Positions 12,901 to 24,000 of a stretch of 64,000 nucleotides of DNA are shown here, in pieces (within the stretch, counting starts at the first letter, position 1; every line of letters begins with the position of its first letter). This DNA is from Syngnathus acus (taxonomy: Eukaryota; Chordata; Actinopteri; Syngnathiformes; Syngnathidae). Below the pieces are notes generated by a model. The model had not been told where the DNA came from. It saw only the letters and a program-made list of their open reading frames with translations, and searched no databases. The position numbers and the translations under genes were made by a program. The stretch is taken from NCBI RefSeq assembly GCF_901709675.1, contig NC_051098.1:11748918-11812917 (forward strand). Reading direction: 5' to 3'.

Positions 12901-15900
12901 TGTGTTGGCACCTCAGTGCGTTGACAAGGCTGATTCGGCCGCTCGGGAATTGCAAATCAAGCTGCCAATGCCGAAATGTCAATACAAAAGGACGCATCTC
13001 ACAATGCTGAACACATTGGCATGAATGGTCAGGCCCGTCCCTTGCTGCCATATTGATTGACTGGCGCTGGCAATATCCACCGAGTGGGAATAAACAACAC
13101 TGCCAAATCAGAACAGGAATTTCCCTCATTTGCATTATAAGCGGTGATGTATTGACAGGCTATGATGTCCTCAAATAACCTTCACGAAAATCCTTCACAC
13201 TAGATTTATGAAACAAAAGAGTCAAAAGATGATTATATATCGCTGCAGTATTTATTATGCACAGTTTGAATATTAACACTGGTATGAGAGGGCTGAGAAA
13301 AGTTTTTGGAAAGTTTCTCGATACATTAAATGATCAATGTAATGCAGTGGGTGCTTGAAAGTGAAGCGGGTCAGAATGTGACGCAGCGTATTAATCACAT
13401 TATTGTCTTGGTTTGCGTCCAAATGCACAGCAAAGCAGCACAGATGGCCAATGATGATGTCCCAGTGTTTACGGATGATTGCTGACCATATAGACACATG
13501 CACGCGCACGCACACGCACACGATGGATGTAACACACAAGCGTCACAAATCTTGACAGAATCTTGTGTTACTTTTAGACAGCGCTTCAACTTACTAAATA
13601 TTCATTAGTAATCAATCAAGGAAGCAGGTGAAGAATTTTGCACCTTAGATTCATCACCATGCTGCCCTAATGATTTTTTTTTAATGGTGTATGGCAAGAC
13701 TCGTTACAAAAAAAAATCTCAAGTTAGAGGATTTTCTTTTAAATGGATAAAAGAAACTCTTTTGGGGATCAATTCAGTTGACTCATCCGACTGCTGAAAC
13801 GAAGCACCGGAAAGCATCCAAGCATTAACGTGAGCAAGAGCAGAACGGCAATCGATGCTCACAAGAATCGTCTCAGGAGTGCTCAAGTCCACACAAGATC
13901 AGTCAACAATCTCCGGTGAAGATGGCCGCCTGACCTTCTATTTGTGGGGATGTACTTGGCTCTCCTGAGGCCATCTTTAATTCCATTCAGAATTGAAAAG
14001 GAGTCATAGACCTGCAGGGGAACATTTTAATAATCACTTATATGCAGTGTTGTTTGTATTCCCCTCCACTAACGCTGCCAGTCACCAATCCGGACTTGAT
14101 TAGAGGGTTAAATGGCTCCGATTACGAGTGCCTCCCTCGCTTTAGGCAAGTCTACAATCTGTACTCTTCGTCTTCATCACCACTGGTGACTTTGAGTGCG
14201 TGACCTCCATCGACACCGAGGGAATTAAGAAAGTCTCTTTAGGTTAGTTGTGAAAGCAAACATGCTGTTGGAAAGAGGCTGTTTCTTTGATAAATAAAGT
14301 GTTTGCATTGAAAATGCCATTATTGAGCTTGAAAACAAGTCACGAAAATGGGGCACTTTAACAACAAATGCAACTGAAAGTGCTGTAAGATAATAATAAA
14401 AGTAAAGTAATTAATTAAATAATTGGAGTTCTGCAAAACATTTTTTTCAAACCCCCAAAAAATCTTCATTAAATGTTGATAATGATTCATTAGATGTTTC
14501 TCTACAGTACAGGTAGAAATGTCTGATCACCTGGGGGAGGTCCAAGCATATTTCACAGGGAGGGGGCAGTGACCCCGCAGTCCCCCCCCCCCCCCCTCTA
14601 GCTCTACCACTGCTTGACAGTAAGTTGAGATGTCTCACCTTCACGCTTTCCTGCAAATAATCAGCACCTGCTGCATTCTTCCAAGACAGCAGGGCGCTGA
14701 CAGATGAACGGAAGCATTCGGCGGGGAGCCCTTCCCAAGAGTCGCTTTGGGCCTCCGTCCTGCAGAGAGAGCAGAGAGTCGACCCGACTAACAAAGAGTC
14801 GTTTACCATTCCGCTCAGGCTTTGTTGTTGTTCTTTTCTCACTCTTATCTTTATTTGCGCTTTGGGTCTGACATTAACATCGGAGCATTATTGATCAGCA
14901 CTCTGCAGAAGCTTGTCAGACAGATTAAATCACCTGACCCGGGTTTGGTCCCTGTGCACAGCCGCATCATCCTCCATGGAGGCATGCATTACCACCTTAT
15001 CTGAAGGCCTTCTTTAATATGGAATATCATATTTTCAGGGAATGTGTTTTTCTTCACATGGCGTTTTGTCTTTTTTTGTGTGTGTGTATATAGAAATACA
15101 AAACGGGCCGGATATGAAACAAGGTGTGATTAGATTGTGGCGTGCTCTCCAGCCCAGCCTGACATTTATTTAAGGATCCGCTCGCTAAATGAATTTGTCA
15201 GTGGAAATGAGATTCTGTTTCCTTGAGGAGATTCACCCATGACCACAAACATCTTTGACGCTCATCCCTCTGAAAATGGGAGGCCTCTTTTTTAAATTCA
15301 CTGTTTACAAATACAGTCAATATAAAACAAACCTGTTCGGCTTCAGAGCTCATGTAAAATTCATGCTCATGCTTTATACATAAAGCAAAGCAGCAGTCGG
15401 GCATCAGCAACTCATTAGAAGACAGCGTGTTGTAATTATGGATGGGATAATAAGCGCACCGCACAAGGCTGTTCATTCTCTGAACGTGCTTTCGTAAAAC
15501 AATCGCACACAATGAAATTAAACGATGTACGGACTCAATGTGCCTTTTTAATAACCCAATGGGACACACAACCTCGCAGTTATTCCAAACGCCCTTTTAC
15601 TATTTTTTAATGGACCTTATTACTTCGCCCCTTGTGTTTTGTTGACCTAATGGATTTGATTCCATTTTGACATCTTGTTTACAACTTGTAGCAACTTAGT
15701 CGGGACAGCGACACAAGTGTATTCCCTGTTAGCGGTGGTCCTGCCAGAAAGAACATCGATTGCCGCTGAGGAGGTGCGCTCCGTTAATCCCAGGTCTGCT
15801 CCCGGGTCACATAGCTCCGCAGAGGCTACGGAGTTAATAGGCGAGGAGAGGCTAGAGCGCTTTGCCAGCTGGACCGCCTCGAGCTTTTTAACTAACTCCT

Positions 15901-15983
15901 CCATCAAAGTGCTGTGTAGTAATTAGACAGGGTTAGAACAAATCCGCCGAGTTCTTTTCTTATCAAATGTAAATGCCGAGACT

Positions 15984-15991
15984 ATGCAAAT
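15984..15991 (+). promoter_or_regulatory. Octamer (POU-factor) motif
   Basis: ATGCAAAT is the exact POU-domain octamer. It lies inside a low-repeat patch that looks conserved. A motif of this length also occurs by chance. Confidence 0.25.
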
Positions 15992-16920
15992 TAACGATAG
16001 ACGAGGGAAATACATTAAAAATAGAGGAAGGTACACATAATGTCAAAAATATTGCATGGAGCAGCAGTATGATTTAATTATATATATGTGGATGCAGCAT
16101 GAAGGTAAGCAAGTCAATAAATACGAGGGTGGCAATAAGACACTTGTGGTCGCATTAACATATTGATGAGAAATATGTCACAATCTATTCGACGGCGCCA
16201 TGCATGTGTTAATGGGAACATGTACGGTGTTATTCATGCACATATGCGCAGTCATCATTATTGTCACGAGGCTGAGGGGAAAAGGATTGCTTGACTGTCA
16301 CAGGTAAGTCATTTAGTCAAGCATCCTTATCTTGGAATTAATCACCATGGCAACAACATCCCACTACACCATAAGGTGAACACTGGCAATTTGTGCAAAT
16401 GTATCCAATTAGCATCCGAAGCAGGGGTGGAGAGACCTTTTTCCATCTGGGGACCTTTTATGGGAATAATGTTCTGGTGGAATGATTGAATAAATGTTTG
16501 CTGTGCATTTCTGGTTTGGATGTTTTGGGGATTTTTTTGAAACTGTTACTCTGAATTTTTTCTTTCAGGCGTGCTCCAAAATTATTTAATCATTCATTTA
16601 TGAGCAATGTAAGATCAGGGATGCATTCATTAATTTAATACATTTCAAATACTTGACTGTTAAAAAAAAAAATCTGGATAGATATACAATCTTATACCTG
16701 GAGAAATCAACAGAGTTAAAATTTTAAATGGTGCAGGTTTTTAGAGTGCTATCTTATTTGAATAGAGAAAGTGTGCCACCTGTTGGCAACTTCTCCAACC
16801 ATGCATTTTCCAGCATAATCATTTGGGTATAGGGGAGTGATTATTCAAATTAAATATATTATATATAATAATTATAATATAATTTATAATAGAATATTTC
16901 ACAATGGTATATTTGTGGTT

Positions 16921-16975
16921 CAATAATAATAATAATAATAATGATGATAATAATAATGATAATAATAATAATGCA
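16921..16975. repeat. AAT/ATG trinucleotide microsatellite
   Basis: A run of AAT units with interspersed GAT units, directly after an AT-rich low-complexity block (16850-16915). Confidence 0.85.
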
Positions 16976-17064
16976 TGTACTCGTATATAAAAACAGAACT
17001 GACTCCCCGCAGATGTTCTACGAGATCCAAATATATAATGTAAACACTACGTCGTTTTCTTTCG

Positions 17065-18025
17065 AATGGGTCAGGGCACCATTTATTTATTAAAGTTATG
17101 CATAACCTTCCAACATGAGCGTGGTACAGTACATGTTGAACTTCATGACAGGATTAGAGGAGACAGATAGCAGGCAGGTTAGGAAGAGTGGTGGGGCCCT
17201 TCTCGAGGAAGAGACAAGAAACCTGCAGGCAGGACGACCGGGAAGAACGTATAGAGGAAAGGAAGGAAGGAAGGAAGGGGGAGGGAGAAGAGGAGCACAT
17301 CCATAAGGGAGGAAGAGGAGGAAGAAGACAACAGGACTAGATCAGAGCCCCGGCGACTCTTCATTCTAGTTCGTGTGAAGTCCTCGGTTTCAAAGACAAC
17401 ACAGAAAGGAGTTCTTTCTATACACGGGCCTCTCTCAGTGGGACTTCACTGGAAGCGGGGTGAGCCTTGCTAACACTCACATCAAGCCTGTGTGACAGAA
17501 GAAAGAAAGAAAGAAAGAAAGCAGCCAAAGTAGCAACAGCATGCACGCAATGCAGTAAACACTTAAAAAAAAAAAAAAAAGGAACCAAACAAAAGGAAAA
17601 TAAATACATCTTGGGATAAAAAAAAAATCTTAATACATTATCTTAAATTTTTTCCTTTTCTTGCTTGGTGTTTCATACTGTATCTAAATATATATATACA
17701 TAGATCTTTATGTATATATATAAATATATTCTGTATGTAAACCCACATTTCTTTGTACATTTTGGTATAAGTTCTCTTTCTTGCAAGGGGGGGGGGGGTG
17801 TAAGATGGAAATATGGGTGATTGCCTTGTGCTGATGAGGAGGCGACTCCGCCCCTTTTAAGTCTCTTGCTTTGTGTAGCAACAAAACGGACAGGGGGGGC
17901 TTAGTAGTAAGAGGACAAGCTTATAGAAGGTCCACCATGTCCAGGACACACGCACACACAAAGGTGGTAGCACTCTTAGGCCCCCCCCCCCCCCCTTGAG
18001 GCAGAAGGTGCAGCTGAGATGTCCA
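17065..18025 (-). other. arhgef12: arhgef12 3' UTR
   Basis: The segment follows the arhgef12 stop codon (18028-18026) on the minus strand. The first canonical poly(A) signal downstream is a double AATAAATAAA (minus sense) at 17091-17082, giving a 3' UTR of roughly 950 nt; the cleavage position is an estimate. It is rich in low-complexity tracts: GGAA repeats at about 17257-17278, GAAA at about 17501-17520, an A run near 17564-17580, TA repeats near 17688-17730, a G run at about 17787-17797 and a C run at about 17981-17995. Confidence 0.6.
17082..17091 (-). terminator. Putative arhgef12 polyadenylation signal
   Basis: Overlapping AATAAA hexamers in the minus sense, the first after the arhgef12 stop codon. 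The nearer region shows AATAAA only on the opposite strand. Confidence 0.5.
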
Positions 18026-21000
18026 CTATCTCTTATCTGGGGAAAGACACAATGAGCAAAGAGACAAATTCTGTATCACTCAGTTTTTGTGACTTTTCCA
18101 TAAATATTTTTTTTTCAAAATGTCCTCAAAGTTCTCAGTATGACAGCCAATATACCTTTGTTTCCATCCGAGTGTGTGGTTGACTTCCCCTGCCTCTGAC
18201 GAAGATTATTGTACTTGGCTTCAACCTCCTGGAACAATAGACGAATGGTGAGATGGGCACATGGATATTAACATTAGCCGGTGACGAATGCTTACCTTCA
18301 GATGGTTGAGGTTAGCCTGAAGGTTGCGCAGGTGAGACAGGACTTGTCTGCTGAAAGATGAGAGGCTGCCGGCGTGCGACGCCGACGAGAACCTCAGATT
18401 GATGCCCGAGTCGGCGGCGCAGCCTTGCGATGCGCTCAGCTGCTTCCCGGCGGGCGACATGTCCTCGTCGGTGCTGCTCTCCCCTTGTCCGCCATATCCT
18501 TCCAGGACTAAAAATCCTGCTGATAAAGAATCAAAATACAGCGGTCCCTTGAGATATTGTGTTTCGTGACCACACTTGTGATATAAAAAAAAAAGTGTAA
18601 TGAATTAAAAGTTTGCGTCATAATTTCATACATTAATTAAATGGACATTGTGTCTGATGTGCATGTCTTAGCCACCAGGTGGCAGTATTGTACTACACTT
18701 AAATGTGATGATGAAACAGAAGACTGCAATTAGGCTTCATTGCAGACAGTACAGAATATTAGAAGCATGTTTCTTCATTTTTTGTTCAAATAAGTTGTAA
18801 TAAACTGTGAGGAGATTTTCTTTTGTAGAATATTTCCCTATCTGCCAAACTGCTGCTGAATGTGAGGTTTGCAGCCACCGGAGCTAACTAGCTTAGCGAG
18901 GATGCTCACCATAATCTTCGGGTGAGTCGAAGAAGCCCGTGTCACCGGAACCCAAGTCTTGCGCGGGGTCTTCGGTCTGGGAGTTGTTCCTCTCCGAGCC
19001 GTTGTGGACCATCACGCGTTTCTCTACAGGCGTCCTTAGCGAGGTGGTCCTGAGGAGACGAGCTCCTGTGGAGCGCTTGGTCCGCTCTGCAGCTTCCTGC
19101 GACATGAGCTGCGTCACCAACACCTGCTTCAGCGCTGACACTGCCAAGAACGAAATCATTTTATTATTATTAGAATTATTACTAAGCATATTGTAAAATC
19201 AAAAGTGTAAATTACAGTATCTCATTGGTAAAGGATTTTTGTTTTGATATGTACTTACATGTTTTAAGTGCTTCATCTGCTCTCGAGGGAAACACATTAA
19301 AGGAGTCTGCGCTGCCGTCTTCAGTCCCTCGGTACGGAAGCTCCGGGTCGACAAAACCTTCCTCCTCATCCTCCTCTTCCTCTGTTTTCCCCGCCTCAAA
19401 AGGATTGTTAGCGGGAAGAGGGCTCGGTGTCACACGCCTCACAGCCGGACTACTTTCTTTATCTGGGAAGATAGTCCGTGATAAGCTTTATCCAAAGGAG
19501 TACAGTGATACAGTGGAAGAAAGGTATGAGCCCGGTCACCTGTGGACTGAGTGCTGCCAGTGGATGTGCGGTCTGGGTCTTTACTCAGTCTGGAGACGCC
19601 AGCCGTGATGATCTCCACACCATCTCGCTCTCCACTGGCAAACGAATAAGATACATTTAGATCACAAGTTGGGGAGGGCTTTAAGTCACTGTATTAAGAT
19701 GATGAACGGACATACTCTGTCTGAGGTAAAGGTATGACACTGTGGGGTTTGACCTTCATGGCTTCTGCTCTTTGCGTGATCAAATTCTGCCAACTGGTGA
19801 ATAGAAAAAAATAAAAGCATATCAGCCCTAAACGGTAAACATTTGTTAAAAAAAATGAAATAGATTCTAAATTGAGGTAAGTAATAATCTCCTGCAGCCC
19901 TGCAGGTGGCGCTAAAACATATTACAATGTTGGCAAAATGTGTCGTACGTTCTCTGATCCGAAACTGTGGATGCCATCAGTTCATAGATCTGTGCACCGT
20001 TCTCAGACATGGAGAGCACGAAGAAGGACTTGTTGTCTGACAGGAGAGAAGAGGAAAAGTGACGTTGAGGGTCCTACTTCAATGACATTGCAGGAGGCGG
20101 GTTGCGAGCGGACCTGTAGCCACAGAGCGCACCAGCACAGTGCTGAGCTTAATGATGGGGCTAAAGATGTGCTTGGTGTCGGCGGTGCCCGCCAGGTTCT
20201 TGCTGTGACACTTGAGGATGAGACGCTCGTCTTGTTTCTGGAGAAGGACCAGGATGTCCTCCAACAGGAGAGTGTACAGCTCTGCGAAGACACGGACAGA
20301 TAACATCAGTGGGCGCCGACAACTGTTTTCAGTCACGGTTTTATATTTTTAGATGTCTGACCAATTGTCTTGTCCTTGTTCACTTTCCATGACAGCGGCC
20401 CCTCGTGCACCATGGTTTTCTTGGTGAGGTCAAGGTTCTGACAGGAACATAACACATCACAGGGTAATTATTATTTTATAGAATCTACTTGCTTATAGGG
20501 CACCAGATAGAACGATTTACACCAGAAAAATAATCATCCCCATTATGCTAGAACAGTATTTCTTCGAAGATTGGATCTATTTTAATAGATGCCATCTCTC
20601 AACAGCTGGTTCCGTCATCCATTTAAAACATATCAAATCAAAGGCTCTTCCCCATATTGACGTCTCGATTTTTCTCTCTGGCAAAAATAACAGTTACTTA
20701 TTTTTATGCGATTGTTCACCCAAAAATAGCAAACCAAAACAGCAGCACCTAAATAATTAAAGGTAAAAAATGCTCATGCTGCCATGTCACCTTTAACTCC
20801 AGGATCATTGGGTTGTCCGTCTGCTTAAGAGATGACAGGTCCAGTCTTCTCTGATAGTCCTCTAGCCTCTGCAGTAGGGGGGGGGACAAATTATTTTATT
20901 TTTTTTATTCCTTAAAGCAAGAGCCATAAGCAGACAGAAAACACACACACCTGCTTATCTTCTGCTTCCTTTACAGCCTGGTTGACATGATTGAGGATCT

Positions 21001-24000
21001 TTCGACAGCAGTCGGCTGCCTGCTTAACTTTGTCCTTCTCCACTGCATCGTCTGAAAAACAATATGACATTAACGATGAATTAAGGGCCCCTCTGGTAAA
21101 TTTCTACTCCCTCCGTCCATTGAGCCAGTATAAATAAAACAGTTGTGCAAGAGAACAGCATAAAACATTGTTGCACTTTATCGTCGGTGCTTTCCCAGTG
21201 TGAGACCTCCTCTGCGATGAGAGGAGGTGATGGCACCAAATAATGAGTGAGACATTTGCTAAATTGTGCACCGCTGGTTCCTGGACCATTACAATGAGAA
21301 TTTCCCAATTTGCGAATCGTCGGCATGTTGCCATACAAAGCTTGGGCGAGAGTGTGATTGGTTTGCAGAAGAATGTGCTCTTTAGTGACATCATTGTGGC
21401 AGTGAGAAAGCCACATGGGATTTACCGGTGTACTTGGAGATATTGTCCAGCAGCAAGGGGTACTTGGTGAACCTCAGCATCTCGACCGGAATAATGTCCT
21501 TCAGCTGCAGTCGCCGGCACAATCGGTTACTTTGCGCCTCCTGAGAAGCACACCGGGTCCATTTTAGCACCCACCGAATGCAAACGAAAGGCTAATCATG
21601 TCCGCATATTACCTGGATGAACGAAATGAAGCGCGAGTCTTTCTTCTGCTTAGTCTTGATGATCTCCAGAGCAAAAGGCTGATTGCTGCAGAATGTCCCC
21701 ACGGCCTGTTTGATCTTCTCCTCCTCTCCACCACTGAACTGTTAGGCGCCCGCACCAAGACGCGAAGGGGCAAATACAGACAGACAGTGGCTGGGTTAAT
21801 GTGGGTCAGGGGCAGTTGCCATGGTGACCGTGTTGAACCACCACTCTCTCAGAAGGGGGCCAGGCTTAAGTTCTTGTGGCAGAGACAGCTTAAATGTAGA
21901 CGAGGTCCCGGGGACGGAGCGTTTAGCCTACTTATGCCCCGTAGAGATTTTTTAGAGAAGCTTGAAATTGAATAGTCATGTACAAATCAGTCAGAATGAC
22001 CTCATGTGAGTAATCAAAACAAACACTCATGTTTTCTTTTGCCGTCAAGCAATTTCACCCTATCAGTGCTTCTGTAACAAAGGAATAAATGCAATTCCAC
22101 CTTGAGAACTTTACTCACCCAGGAGAGCAAGTCATCTCCTATCTGATCAATGACCGATGACTCGTTGCGCTTTCGCACTGCTGCCATCTGCTCCAAAATG
22201 GAAACTGGATTGAAAAGCAGAAGCGAGTTAGTCCGTGTGTGTGCACACGCGAGTGTGTGTGTGTGTATAAGCGCACCATGCAGTTGTAGAATCTCCTCCA
22301 AGTTGGTGAAGATGTTTTTGATGTCGGCAGGAGGTAGGATAGCATCTTTTGAAAGCTTCTGGTAGAAGATGTGATCTAAAACTCTCAGCATTCGCACGTG
22401 TGCACGCTCCGTGTAAAATAGCTCTGGAAAACGTCAAGTAAATGTTAATTAAAGAAAATAAAGTTTGTTTGATCTACAGATTTAGTAAACTACGCCCTCA
22501 CCATTGATAACTTCCTGTCTCTTGATTTCAAGAGGCCTGAGACCCGCCAGAACCTCACGTCCGACAAGCTGCTGCCAGTTAAGCGGGTCATGTTCCGAGT
22601 CTGTTCCCTGGTCGTCCTCGCTCTGGGCATCGGTAGCACCCACTCCCTCGAGCCTTGCGGAGAAAAGAAATCGGATTGTTCACTGCTGCACTTCTGATTT
22701 TGATTCTGATTTAAAACCACCAAGAAATAGGACCTCACCTTCTGATGGCCTTTGGTGTTCCCTCGTGGGTTCTACAACATGAACACAGAGGTGAGTAATC
22801 AAGCAGCAGCAACCTAGCAGCTTGTGTATGAAGATAATTATTTAATGTTTAGTTTAGTTTTGACTGTTTGTTCAATAAAGTGATTCGTCCCGCCTTAGAT
22901 CAACTGCAAATATAAGTGTTCATGGTAAAAAAGCGAATTGATGCTCGTGTGAATGTTCAGGCACCTGTCAGTTTCTCTGTCCTCCTCTTGGAGTTGGTCC
23001 AGGCTGTAAAGGTCAAAGTGCGATGCAGGATATGGCAACCCGTCGAGGGGGTCAGACTGAAGACCGTCGCTCAGCCTGCTGGGGCCTGAAGTTGGAGTGC
23101 CACCTGAAAGTCAAGAATGGTGTTACAAACAAAATCTCACTCGCTTCTTCTACTCAAAACTCACTGGTTGGCTAGCTTACCTGAGTCTGTGTCTCGGCTA
23201 GCATCGGAGCTGAAAGTGGTGCTGTTTGGAGATGAGGTGGTGACGGATGCGGGGTGTGTGAGCTCGGGGCCCTCGCTGGATTGGCTACCCCTTAAACGCC
23301 CCGCATCCGTTTGCTCGCTGGGCTGAAGACTAGGCTGAGACAATTGCTTCTGAGGCTTGGGTCGACCGTCAAGGGCTTTGCCCACTTTGTGGAAAGAGAA
23401 GGGCGCTCAGAACCTCCAAATGCCTCAAAAGCGAACTCCGGATTTTTAGTAGCTCACCCGACGCTGCTTCAATGCGGCTGGGCCGACGCTGGGGTCCGAG
23501 GATACTGGGAAACCTCGGCTTCTTCACCTTCTCTTCACCATCCTTTTCTGTCTTAATGCTTTTCTGTTAATAAAGATGAAATTAAAAATCAGGATAGTAG
23601 AATAAAAGGCAGTGTTAAAAATAACTAGCGACATTACCTTAATTTTAGGAAGAAAATTGATCCGGACCCGTTTTGACTCCAGACTGCGAGGTTCCTTGAC
23701 CCTCACACCAAGGTGCTTCATGTATGTATAAATGACATACTGCATTGTAGTGCTGGAAGAGAGAAAAATAAATGAACTGAGCCGACCCTGGAACTTGTGA
23801 CATAGAAAAACAATGAGATCAAGAGCCAATACTGCACCATATGTCACAGCATGCCATCTGGGAAATGCTTCCAACATATGGTGGTGCGCAATGGGCCGTT
23901 TCGATCGGTTCATTTTTTTAATTATTTAATGCAAGCATATTGTATCTATAGCTTGTCTGGTCTCATTTTGGAAAAATGATAACAACTCATCAAAACGAGT

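Larger units (their letters stand above)
9426..13900. other. Non-coding region, no gene recognised
   Basis: AT-rich sequence with short unrelated open frames only. It contains the second copy of a dispersed repeat (9750-9860), several CTCF-like motifs (9939-9952 is the best) and a CA-rich stretch near 13500-13520. Nothing supports a coding exon. Confidence 0.5.
13901..17064. other. Non-coding region with conserved-looking patches
   Basis: This is the stretch downstream of arhgef12. It holds two exon-like segments on opposite strands (13935-14011 minus, 14146-14242 plus), a 15-17 nt C run near 14581-14597, low-repeat stretches at about 14860-15250 and 15650-16330 that resemble conserved non-coding DNA, and an AT/AAT-rich block at 16850-16975. 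No recognisable protein is encoded. Confidence 0.45.
18026..19793 (-). other. arhgef12: arhgef12 exons 32-38: C-terminal tail
   Basis: Exons in transcription order: 19793-19716, 19634-19540, 19462-19259, 19140-18910, 18519-18296, 18228-18156 and 18036-18026. They encode residues about 1067-1371: a linker, a strongly acidic run of Glu/Asp (exon 34), a segment around LKQVLVTQLM like the human tail, the VLEGYGGQGESSTDED block matching human sequence, and a C-terminal helix with QANLNHLKEVEAKYNNL. The last exon carries only 11 coding nt (completing D, then K, R, stop). The tail is the least conserved part of the family and is thought to be regulatory. Confidence 0.9.

Noticed and set aside
14447-14842. 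131-codon minus-strand open frame with Gly-rich stretch
   Set aside because: The frame crosses a C/G homopolymer and shows no family similarity or exon boundaries that I trust.
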